From: JAANXG01 sp049583715
Lineage (GTDB): Bacteria > Pseudomonadota > Gammaproteobacteria > Arenicellales > JAANXG01
Direction of reading: 5' to 3'
Assembly (NCBI GenBank): GCA_049583715.1
Contig: JBAUWJ010000175.1
Location: 1-5,169 of the forward strand
DNA: 5,169 nucleotides
This document shows positions 1-5,024 of this stretch, in pieces (the first letter of the stretch is position 1; each line of letters begins with the position of its first letter). The notes under the pieces were generated by a model. The model was not told the DNA's origin. It saw nothing but the letters and a program-made list of their open reading frames with translations, and ran no database searches. The translations under genes and the position numbers were made by a program.

Positions 1-917
1 ACGCCGTCGATGTTCGCGGTGTAGCTCTGCGGCGACTGTCCAGTCCGGCTGGTGTCGTGCACCCGCGCCACCGTATCGCCCTTCTTAACCGCTTCCCCGA
101 GGTCCACGCAGAATTCCACCAGGCCGCTCGAGTTGCAGGTCGTGAAGCAGCGTTGATCCGGCATGTCTATGTCGATGGACGGTTCGCTGCTCGCCTCGCC
201 CTGGAGAATGCCGGCGTGAATCAGAAAGTTCCGGACCCCGCGCCGGGCGATGGCGGCGCTCCTGCGGGTCGTGGTGCCGCCGCCGCCGAGCTCGGTGGAC
301 ACGAATACCTTGCCCATCTCCTCGGCGGCACTGTCATACATGCCGACGCTGTCCAGCTCCAGGAGCATGGCGTTGTAGGGCGCGTTGAAAGCCCGCATGG
401 CGGCGATGCAGGCCTCCTGCTGCTTTTTGTCCTCGAGCACGTGCGCCGCTGCGAAGGGGACGAAATCGAGGGTCTTACCCCCGGAGTGGACGTCCAGGAC
501 GTAGTCCGTCATGGGCAGCAGGGTGCGCTGGAAGTAGTCCGCGATCTTCTCGGTGACGGTGCCGTCGGGCTTGCCCGGAAAGAGGCGGTTCAGGTTGCCG
601 CGATCGATGGGCGAGGTGCGCTTGCCCGCCTGAAAGGCGGGATAGTTCATCATCGGTACGATGATGATCCGCCCGTGAACGCGGGCCGCGTCAATGCCGG
701 ACGCGAGATCCAGCAGCGCCAGGGGACCTTCGTACTCGTCACCGTGATTGGCACCGGTCAGGATCGCCGTCGGTCCCGCGCCTTGGCTCACCACCGTGAT
801 GGGAATCATGATGGCGCCCCAGGCCGAGGCGTCGTGGGAGTAGGGGAGTTTCAAGTGTCCGTGCTGGACGCCCTTTTTGTCGAAGTCGACGGTCGGAGAT
901 ATCGGATTGTCGCGCAT
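1..917 (-). CDS. doeB: N-alpha-acetyl-L-2,4-diaminobutyrate deacetylase DoeB/EutE (C-terminus cut by window edge)
   Basis: Cytoplasmic zinc-dependent deacetylase of the succinylglutamate desuccinylase/aspartoacylase family. By family knowledge it hydrolyses N-alpha-acetyl-L-2,4-diaminobutyrate, the product of ectoine ring opening, to L-2,4-diaminobutyrate and acetate. The reverse strand from ATG at 917 reads open for 305 codons to the window edge and starts MRDNPISPTVDF, typical of DoeB. Visible motifs: GANHGDEYEGP at residues 55-65, giving zinc ligands His58 and Glu61; NLNRLFPG at 108-115, substrate carboxylate binding; DVHSGG at 142-147 with the third zinc ligand His144; TELGGGG at 208-214 with the likely catalytic Glu209. 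A C-terminal beta domain with a lipoyl-like pattern (SGLVEFCVDLGEAVKKGD) begins near 264. The family is usually about 330-345 residues, so roughly 25-40 are missing. It lies last of the visible operon genes, 208 bp after doeA, separated by a MITE-like element. No good Shine-Dalgarno sequence precedes the ATG. Confidence 0.93.
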   Translation of the reverse strand, partial: MRDNPISPTVDFDKKGVQHGHLKLPYSHDASAWGAIMIPITVVSQGAGPTAILTGANHGDEYEGPLALLDLASGIDAARVHGRIIIVPMMNYPAFQAGKRTSPIDRGNLNRLFPGKPDGTVTEKIADYFQRTLLPMTDYVLDVHSGGKTLDFVPFAAAHVLEDKKQQEACIAAMRAFNAPYNAMLLELDSVGMYDSAAEEMGKVFVSTELGGGGTTTRRSAAIARRGVRNFLIHAGILQGEASSEPSIDIDMPDQRCFTTCNSSGLVEFCVDLGEAVKKGDTVARVHDTSRTGQSPQSYTANIDG

Positions 918-935
918 GAATGAGTACCGAACTAA

Positions 936-1066
936 GGAGGCTCTGATTAATCGTTTACGTTGTCATTGCGAGCGCAGCGAAGCAATCCAGGATGCCTGCC
1001 ATTCCACGCTTTCTGGATTGCTTCGTCGCGTCGCTCCTCGCAATGACGGCATTAATCAGAGCCTCC
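936..1066. mobile_element. MITE-like inverted-repeat element, 131 bp, of the 'CHERSEAIQ' type
   Basis: The element is bounded by a perfect 16-bp terminal inverted repeat, GGAGGCTCTGATTAAT at 936-951 and its reverse complement at 1051-1066. Inside is a second long inverted repeat, 962-990 against 1013-1047. Its outer stem is 11 bp (GTCATTGCGAG) and its inner stem is at least 12 bp (CGAAGCAATCCAG side), with a 6-nt length difference between the arms. Translated on the plus strand it gives the peptides CHCERSEAIQ and LLRRVAPRNDG, a signature widely seen in over-annotated bacterial intergenic repeats. It contains no transposase, so it would need one in trans. The flanks read CTAA (932-935) and CTGA (1067-1070), possibly a diverged 4-bp target duplication. 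It sits between doeA and doeB and would form a strong hairpin in the operon mRNA. The repeat structure is seen directly; mobility is inferred. Confidence 0.85.
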
Positions 1067-1071
1067 CTGAT

Positions 1072-1110
1072 GTGGGGAGTGCCGGAGGCCGTCGGGAATG
1101 GGGCCGGGCC
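1072..1110 (-). repeat. Dispersed short repeat, copy 1 (abuts the MITE)
   Basis: Sixteen bases, GTGGGGAGTGCCGGAG at 1072-1087 on the plus strand, are identical to 4758-4773. Similarity continues with substitutions and small gaps for about 25 bp further (GTCGGGAATGG here against GTCAGGAACGA there, then a CCGGnCCGA-like end). This copy fills most of the space between the MITE end at 1066 and the doeA stop at 1126. It looks like a decayed intergenic repeat rather than coding sequence. No hairpin or coding role was found. Confidence 0.5.
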
Positions 1111-1125
1111 GAGCATGGTCTCGTC

Positions 1126-2298
1126 TCAGGTATCTTTGACGATGAGCTTTCGTGGCACATCGGCCAGGGTCTCGCAGCCGTTCTCGGTCACCAGCACCGG
1201 CTCGCTGATCTCCACGCCCCAGTCGTTCATCCAGATGCCCGGCATGAAGTGAAAGGCGGTGTTCGGCTGGAGTATGGTCTTGTCTCCCGGGCGCAGGCTG
1301 ATGGTGTGCTCGCCCCAGTCGGGCGGATAGTTCAAGCCGATGGCGTAGCCGCAGCGGGAGTTCTTGACGATGCCGTACTTGGCGATGGTGTTTCGCCACA
1401 CTTCCTCCACCTGCTCGCACGTGACGCCCGGTTTGACGAAATCCAGGGCGTTGTGAATGCCTTCCACCACGATCTCGGCCGTATCGGCCAGGTTCTGGGG
1501 CGGCTTCCCGAGATGAATGGTGCGGGCCATGGGCGCGTGGTAGTGGTGGCGGGCGGCGGCCAGCTCGACGATGGTGGTCTCATCCACCTTGAACGGCTCG
1601 TCCGTCCAGGTGAGGTGCGGCGTGGAGGTGCCGACGCCGGTGGGCAGCATGGGGCAGATCGCGGTGTAGTCGCCGCCGAACTCCTCGGTACCGTGGATCT
1701 GGGCCTGGTAGATCCGGGAGGCCGCGTCGCACTGGCGCACGCCCGGTTCGATCACCTCGAAGGCCGTCTGCATCACCCGCTCCAGAATACGCGCGGCCTG
1801 GCGCATGTACTCGATCTCCTGCGGCGACTTGATCAGGCGCACCCAGTTCACGAGGTTGCGGGAGTCGATGAACCGCGCGTCGGGCAGGCCATGGCGCAGG
1901 GACTCGTTGGCCTTTGCCGTGAAATAGTAGGCGTCCATCTCGACGCCGATGAACTTGCGGTCCCAGTCCCGCGCCCGGATGTAGTCCGCGATGAAGTCCA
2001 TGGGATGCTGGACCAGGGACTGCACGTATTCGTCCGGATAGGGGATGATGCAGTCGTCCTTCAAGCTGGTCGTGACGCGCGCGGCGTTGGCATCCATGCC
2101 CCGCCCGATCCACACCGGCGTGTCTTCGTTGAGCTCGACCAGGATGCACTGCGGCACGTAGAACGACCAGCCGTCGTAGCCGGTCAGGTAGCACATGTTG
2201 GCGGGATTGGCGACCACCAGCAACTCGATGCCGCGGCGATGCATCGCCTCTTTCACGCGGTTCAATCGCGTGACGTACTCGGAACGCTCGAATCTCAT
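1126..2298 (-). CDS. doeA: Ectoine hydrolase DoeA/EutD (M24 creatinase/prolidase fold)
   Basis: By family knowledge this cytoplasmic enzyme hydrolyses the ectoine ring to N-alpha-acetyl-L-2,4-diaminobutyrate, the committed step of ectoine breakdown. The 390-residue product matches the usual DoeA length. An N-terminal creatinase-like domain (about 1-155, with NPANMCYLTGYDGWSFYVPQ at 31-50) is followed by a pita-bread M24 domain (about 160-385). In the M24 domain the usual metal ligands are largely replaced. The DxG...D region reads ELAAARHHYHAPMART at 245-260. The HGIG histidine region reads GYAIGLNYPPDW at 317-328. A late glutamate region, GVEISEPVLVTENG, is kept at 361-374. This matches the metal-free creatinase-like subgroup rather than aminopeptidase or prolidase. 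His228 in GVGTSTPHLTW aligns by eye with the catalytic histidine of creatinase. ATG at 2298 has GAGG at 2307-2304, five bases away. The start lies 19 bp after the eutC stop, so the two genes are probably co-transcribed. The TGA is at 1128-1126. Confidence 0.93.
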   Translation of the reverse strand: MRFERSEYVTRLNRVKEAMHRRGIELLVVANPANMCYLTGYDGWSFYVPQCILVELNEDTPVWIGRGMDANAARVTTSLKDDCIIPYPDEYVQSLVQHPMDFIADYIRARDWDRKFIGVEMDAYYFTAKANESLRHGLPDARFIDSRNLVNWVRLIKSPQEIEYMRQAARILERVMQTAFEVIEPGVRQCDAASRIYQAQIHGTEEFGGDYTAICPMLPTGVGTSTPHLTWTDEPFKVDETTIVELAAARHHYHAPMARTIHLGKPPQNLADTAEIVVEGIHNALDFVKPGVTCEQVEEVWRNTIAKYGIVKNSRCGYAIGLNYPPDWGEHTISLRPGDKTILQPNTAFHFMPGIWMNDWGVEISEPVLVTENGCETLADVPRKLIVKDT

Positions 2299-2317
2299 CT
2301 GAACCTCACTTCAAAGC

Positions 2318-3310
2318 TCACGTTGTTATGGTTGTACCGGCGCCCTTGCTCACGGCTGCGCGGTAGGCATGGTTGGCGATCGCGGTATCCTGCACGCCGG
2401 TCCCCGTCAGGTCGCATACCGTTATTGCCTGGTCGCCCGTTCGTCCGGGCTTGTTCCCAATGATAATCTCTCCGAGCTCGTCTACCGGAAAGTCCTGGGC
2501 GACGACGCCCGCGGCCACTGCGGCCCGCAGCTCGCCCTGCGCCAGGGACTGGCTGCGGCGGTCGCAGACGAAACGGTCGGCCCGGGTGATTATCGCCGGC
2601 TCCAGCTCGTTCTTGTCCGGCGAATCCGAGCCCATCGCGGTGATGTGCTGTCCCGGCTGCAGCCACTCGGCCCGCACCACCGGGGAGCGCGCCGGCGTCG
2701 TGGTGACCAGCACCCGGGACTCGCGAACGCATTCCTCTGCGGTATCGACGCTCAGCACCGCCACACCCAGTTTCTCGCTCATCCGCCGGGCGTAGTCGGC
2801 GGCGCGCTGCGGGTTGCGGGCCCAGACCAGGACCCGCTCGAAGGGGCGCACGAGACCCAGGGCCTGTATCTGCAGCTCCGCCTGCAGACCCGCGCCGATG
2901 ACACCGACCGTGCCGGGTGACTCGGGCGCCAGGTGGCGGGCGGCGACGGCGCCGGCAGCGGCGGTGCGGATGTCGGTGAGGTAGCCGTTGTCGAGCAGCA
3001 CGGCCTTGACGATGCCGGTGTCCGAATCGAACAGGATCATGAGACCGTTCAGGCTCGGCAGGCCTTTGGACGGATTGTCGAAGAAGCCGGGGCTGGCCTT
3101 GATCGCGAAGGCGTCCATGCCGGACACGTAGGCCGTCTTGACGTCGACCTCACCGTGCTTCTCCTCGATCGCCATGCTGAGTATGGGCGGCATCACGACA
3201 GCGCCTCTTGCGAGGGCAGCGAATGCCTGCTCGACGATGTCTACCGCTTCGATGTTCAAAGAGACCGCGTCGCGCAGCTCTTTCTCAGTCAGGATCTTGA
3301 CTTCTGGCAT
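2318..3310 (-). CDS. eutC: Ectoine utilization protein EutC (ornithine cyclodeaminase/mu-crystallin family)
   Basis: NAD(P)-binding protein of the ornithine cyclodeaminase/mu-crystallin family, 330 residues, the usual length. In ectoine clusters the EutC member works with EutB in converting 5-hydroxyectoine to ectoine; the exact reaction cannot be read from sequence. Visible features: FAIKASPGF at 68-76 with the family lysine Lys71; LTDIRTAAAGAVAARHLA at 111-128 with the conserved Arg115; the Rossmann loop GVIGAGLQAELQIQAL at 136-151; and GSDSPDKNELEP at 227-238, where Asp229 corresponds to the catalytic aspartate of ornithine cyclodeaminase. ATG at 3310 is preceded by AGGAG at 3320-3316 with a five-base spacer, a strong ribosome-binding site. 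Assignment to EutC rather than to a true ornithine cyclodeaminase, alanine dehydrogenase or ectoine-unrelated paralogue rests mostly on its place between eutB and doeA. A 186-bp repeat-bearing gap separates it from eutB. Confidence 0.9.
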   Translation of the reverse strand: MPEVKILTEKELRDAVSLNIEAVDIVEQAFAALARGAVVMPPILSMAIEEKHGEVDVKTAYVSGMDAFAIKASPGFFDNPSKGLPSLNGLMILFDSDTGIVKAVLLDNGYLTDIRTAAAGAVAARHLAPESPGTVGVIGAGLQAELQIQALGLVRPFERVLVWARNPQRAADYARRMSEKLGVAVLSVDTAEECVRESRVLVTTTPARSPVVRAEWLQPGQHITAMGSDSPDKNELEPAIITRADRFVCDRRSQSLAQGELRAAVAAGVVAQDFPVDELGEIIIGNKPGRTGDQAITVCDLTGTGVQDTAIANHAYRAAVSKGAGTTITT

Positions 3311-3324
3311 CTCTGCTCCTCTCG

Positions 3325-3342
3325 ATCGGAATTCAGTCCGGG
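3325..3342. repeat. Degenerate copy of the 18-bp palindromic repeat
   Basis: This 18-bp stretch, reading TCGGAATTCAGTCCG at 3326-3340, matches the palindrome GTCGGAATNNATTCCGAC at 12 of its 16 defined positions. It lies 14 bp upstream of the eutC start, next to its ribosome-binding site. It may be a decayed member of the repeat found at 3421, 4702 and 4730, or a chance match; the eutC leader is the only context. Confidence 0.35.
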
Positions 3343-3420
3343 TAACGTCGATGCCGGCACAAACTGTTGTTGTCGGCAGAAGTACCGATCTACACTGCGC
3401 CCGCAGGGGCCCGTCTGTGG

Positions 3421-3438
3421 GTCGGAATTCATTCCGAC
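3421..3438. repeat. REP-like 18-bp palindrome, copy A
   Basis: GTCGGAATTCATTCCGAC is a perfect 8-bp inverted repeat around a 2-bp centre. It carries the same TGTGG flank (3416-3420) as the two copies at 4702-4747. It lies in the eutB-eutC gap, 58 bp after the eutB stop. In RNA it would form a compact hairpin, and no run of T follows it on either strand, so it does not look like an intrinsic terminator. It is best read as a repetitive extragenic palindrome. Confidence 0.7.
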
Positions 3439-3496
3439 AATTACTGGCGCCGCCACGACCGCCACTGTCGGCATGGAATGACGAACAGTTCGCAGG

Positions 3497-4498
3497 TCAA
3501 TACGGTACTTCCCCCGCCATGACCCGCGCAAACAGATTCATGTCGACATTTTTCCCGGAAACGACAATCGCGATCCTCCGGCCGAGGGGCAGGTCGAGGT
3601 CGTGGAGCAGGGGAGCCAGCCCGATGGCGCCTCCACCCTCGGCTACCCAACCCTCCTGCTGGTAGAGGTATCGCATGGCCTCGGCGATACCGGCCTCCGG
3701 CACGACCCGGATGTCGTCCACCAGGTCACGCACCATCGCAAAGGTATAACGGTTGTCGAGACCGATGCCCCCGCCGAGGGAGTCCGCCAGGGAGGGATAC
3801 TCTTCGACCTCCACGGGTTGGCCCGCCCGGACGCTCTCGTACATGGCGGCGCCCCGCTCCATGCTGAGCCCGATCACACGCACGCCCGGGACCAGGGTCT
3901 TGACCGCGAGAGCCACCCCCGCGATCAGGCCGCCGCCCGATAGAGGCACGATCACCGTGTCCACGGCGGGCCAATCCTCCACCAGCTCGATACCGATGGT
4001 GCCCTGGCCCGCGACCACATCGAAATGGTCGAAAGGCGGCACCTGAATCATTCCCTGCTCATGCACCAGCCGGTCCACCTCGTGCTGCGCCTCGTCCTGG
4101 CTTTCTCCCAGGATCCTGACATTGCCGCCGATGGCTTCAATCGCCTCCACCTTGTTCCGGGGGACGAGCCGGGACATGCAGATATGTGCCTGTATCCCGA
4201 GCCGGTGGGCGGCGTAGGCCACCGCCCGGCCGTGGTTGCCGGTGGACACGCAGGCGACGCCTTTCTCGGACTGCTCGCGCGGCAGCCGCGCGATGGCATT
4301 GGCAGCGCCCCGCAGCTTGAAGGCTCCGGTGGGCTGTGTGGTTTCCAGCTTGAGCCGCACGTCCCGCTCATCGGTCGTCAGGGACCACGCCGGAACCAGT
4401 GGCGTGCGCAACGCCACCCCGGAGATGCGGGCGCGGGCGGCGTACAGATCGTTCATCCGGACAGGGTTCATCTGGACAGGGTTGACTTGAACGGACAT
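3497..4498 (-). CDS. eutB: Hydroxyectoine utilization dehydratase EutB (PLP-dependent, threonine dehydratase fold)
   Basis: Fold-type II pyridoxal-phosphate enzyme related to threonine/serine dehydratases. In ectoine clusters the EutB member takes part in conversion of 5-hydroxyectoine to ectoine together with EutC. From ATG at 4498 the product is 333 residues, the usual size. Visible motifs: PTGAFKLRGAANA at 56-68 with the PLP Schiff-base lysine Lys61; STGNHGRAVAYAA at 85-97, the substrate-contact asparagine loop; the glycine-rich phosphate-binding loop PLSGGGLIAG at 185-194; and VVSGKNVD at 312-319 near the cofactor ring nitrogen. There is no C-terminal ACT domain, so it is unlike biosynthetic IlvA. 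The reading frame is open back to an ATG at 4636, but those 46 extra residues are low in family character and would begin upstream of the candidate promoter. GGAG stands just before 4498. Two further in-frame ATGs (4471, 4456) arise from a 15-bp tandem repeat and lack ribosome-binding sites. Catabolic threonine dehydratase is the main alternative, disfavoured by context. Confidence 0.9.
   Translation of the reverse strand: MSVQVNPVQMNPVRMNDLYAARARISGVALRTPLVPAWSLTTDERDVRLKLETTQPTGAFKLRGAANAIARLPREQSEKGVACVSTGNHGRAVAYAAHRLGIQAHICMSRLVPRNKVEAIEAIGGNVRILGESQDEAQHEVDRLVHEQGMIQVPPFDHFDVVAGQGTIGIELVEDWPAVDTVIVPLSGGGLIAGVALAVKTLVPGVRVIGLSMERGAAMYESVRAGQPVEVEEYPSLADSLGGGIGLDNRYTFAMVRDLVDDIRVVPEAGIAEAMRYLYQQEGWVAEGGGAIGLAPLLHDLDLPLGRRIAIVVSGKNVDMNLFARVMAGEVPY
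4452..4496 (-). repeat. 15-bp tandem repeat at the 5' end of eutB
   Basis: Two 15-bp units, 4452-4466 and 4467-4481, differ at one position (TTCATCCGGACAGGG and TTCATCTGGACAGGG). A third, diverged unit follows at 4482-4496. In the eutB frame they encode VNPVQ, MNPVR and MNDLY in succession, so the repeat adds five-residue units and two extra in-frame ATG codons at the N-terminus. The conserved enzyme begins just after it (YAARARISG). Confidence 0.75.
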
Positions 4499-4502
4499 GG
4501 CG

Positions 4503-4508
4503 CTCCGC
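4503..4508 (-). promoter_or_regulatory. Ribosome-binding site that decides the eutB start
   Basis: On the minus strand GCGGAG precedes ATG 4498, with GGAG ending four bases from the start codon. The competing in-frame ATGs at 4636, 4471 and 4456 have no comparable purine-rich tract, so this supports the 333-residue product. Confidence 0.55.
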
Positions 4509-4547
4509 AAATGGGCCGGGGTGGATGGATGGGTGGAACGATCGACT

Positions 4548-4575
4548 ATTAATGGAACCGGTCGGGCCGGGTCAA
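4548..4575 (-). promoter_or_regulatory. Candidate sigma-70 promoter for the ectoine operon
   Basis: On the minus strand TTGACC (4575-4570, five of six consensus -35 bases) is followed after 16 bp by ATTAAT (4553-4548, four of six -10 bases, lacking the important second A). Transcription from here would start near 4541, giving a leader of about 43 nt before eutB ATG 4498. The -10 match is poor, so the call is tentative; an activated promoter or a different start point is possible. Confidence 0.28.
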
Positions 4576-4587
4576 CAAGGTTCTGCC

Positions 4588-4602
4588 GATTTGCTGCAAA
4601 TC
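4588..4602. promoter_or_regulatory. Candidate operator palindrome upstream of eutB
   Basis: GATTTGCTGCAAATC is a perfect 7-bp inverted repeat around one base. It is followed directly by GCAAATT (4603-4609), so three GCAAAT-type half sites occur in 22 bp. It lies just upstream of the candidate -35 hexamer of the ectoine operon, a place suited to an activator or a repressor. Ectoine catabolic operons are commonly controlled by EnuR (MocR/GntR type) and AsnC-type proteins, but I cannot match this site to either. It may also serve the opposite strand. Confidence 0.45.
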
Positions 4603-4696
4603 GCAAATTGACGTCCGTTTCGAGGGCTCGCCGCAAAAACCTTTTCTGAGCCCGGCCAAGCCGCCGCCGGCCGGCACTCTCCTTAGGAGGCCCTCG

Positions 4697-4752
4697 TGTG
4701 GGTCGGAATTTATTCCGACTGGAACAATCGTCGTAATAAATTCCGACCCACA
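4697..4752. repeat. Pair of REP-like palindromes in inverted arrangement (copies B and C)
   Basis: The two ends form a perfect 18-bp inverted repeat (TGTGGGTCGGAATTTATT at 4697-4714, its complement at 4735-4752) around 20 bp. Each arm also overlaps its own 18-bp palindrome: GTCGGAATTTATTCCGAC at 4702-4719, perfect, and 4730-4747 with one mismatch. The layout, two head-to-head palindromes with a short linker, resembles bacterial interspersed mosaic elements built from REP sequences. Copy A in the eutB-eutC gap shares the core and TGTGG flank. It has no coding capacity. Confidence 0.8.
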
Positions 4753-4757
4753 GGGAA

Positions 4758-4800
4758 GTGGGGAGTGCCGGAGATGGTCAGGAACGAGATCCGGCCGACC
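4758..4800 (-). repeat. Dispersed short repeat, copy 2 (abuts the REP-like pair)
   Basis: This is the second copy of the sequence at 1072-1110. The first 16 bases are identical and the remainder is diverged, ending CCGGCCGACC. As with copy 1, it begins within a few bases of the end of an inverted-repeat element (4752 here, 1066 there) in the same orientation, so it may be part of a larger mobile or repetitive unit. Confidence 0.5.
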
Positions 4801-4976
4801 CTCAATCTCGGTCATTCCCGCGCCCGCTTTCCGCTCACCCCAACCCACGGGATCCCGGGCTGCTCTGGGCGTGACTCACAAAGAATCCCGTTCTGGCAGG
4901 TAAGCCTGGGCCTTCTCGGCGGTCGCGTCCCGCTCAGCAAGGCTCGAGGGAGGAGCATATACGGGCCGGGATTCGA

Positions 4977-4982
4977 TACAAT
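4977..4982 (+). promoter_or_regulatory. Candidate -10 element for glnK
   Basis: TACAAT matches the sigma-70 -10 consensus at five of six bases and lies 42 bp before the glnK start codon. No -35 hexamer resembling TTGACA is found 16-18 bp upstream, so use would need an activator or another sigma factor. No sigma-54 GG-N10-GC element, common for glnK genes, was found in the preceding 120 bp. Confidence 0.35.
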
Positions 4983-5010
4983 CTCCGCCCAGTCAGCTTC
5001 AACACACAAC

Positions 5011-5015
5011 GAGGT
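5011..5015 (+). promoter_or_regulatory. Ribosome-binding site supporting the TTG start of glnK
   Basis: GAGGT lies nine bases before TTG 5025. The only nearby ATG (5017) is in another frame and stops after three codons at TGA 5026-5028, overlapping the TTG, so it cannot start the PII protein. The spacing and the protein alignment both point to TTG. Confidence 0.65.
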
Positions 5016-5024
5016 AATGCTCAT

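Larger units (their letters stand above)
4499..5024. other. Divergent intergenic region between eutB and glnK
   Basis: These 526 bp separate the left-facing ectoine operon from right-facing glnK and hold no convincing gene. From left to right they contain the eutB ribosome-binding site, a weak promoter-like pair (4548-4575), a 15-bp palindrome (4588-4602), a possible hairpin GGGCTC/GAGCCC (4624-4629 with 4648-4653), a GC-rich palindrome GCCGGCCGGC (4666-4675), two REP-like palindromes (4702-4747), a diverged dispersed repeat (from 4758), a CGGGATCCCG palindrome (4848-4857), and then about 120 bp of glnK leader. Open frames crossing it have no family resemblance that I can see. Confidence 0.7.

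Noticed and set aside
57..923. 288-codon open frame on the plus strand
   Set aside because: It is antisense to doeB, whose frame has clear zinc-site and catalytic motifs.
936..1066. CRISPR-like or intrinsic terminator reading of the repeat between doeA and doeB
   Set aside because: There is a single inverted pair rather than direct repeats with spacers, and no T run follows the stem on the operon strand.
877..2463. 528-codon open frame on the plus strand
   Set aside because: It runs antisense to doeA and through the MITE (its start gives the CHCERSEAIQ peptide). It has no family character and reflects the codon bias of a GC-rich gene on the other strand.
3421..3438. Palindrome after eutB as a rho-independent terminator
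   Set aside because: The stem is AT-rich in the middle and has only a 2-nt centre, and no U tract follows it in the direction of transcription.
4499..4636. 46-residue N-terminal extension of eutB from ATG 4636
   Set aside because: It has no ribosome-binding site or family similarity, covers the candidate promoter and reaches past the operator palindrome. EutB-type enzymes are about 330 residues, which fits ATG 4498.
4860..4980. Possible sigma-54 promoter for glnK near TGGCAGGTAAGCC (4896-4908)
   Set aside because: The GG is not followed by GC after 10 bases, so the invariant spacing fails. No other GG-N10-GC with flanking agreement was found.
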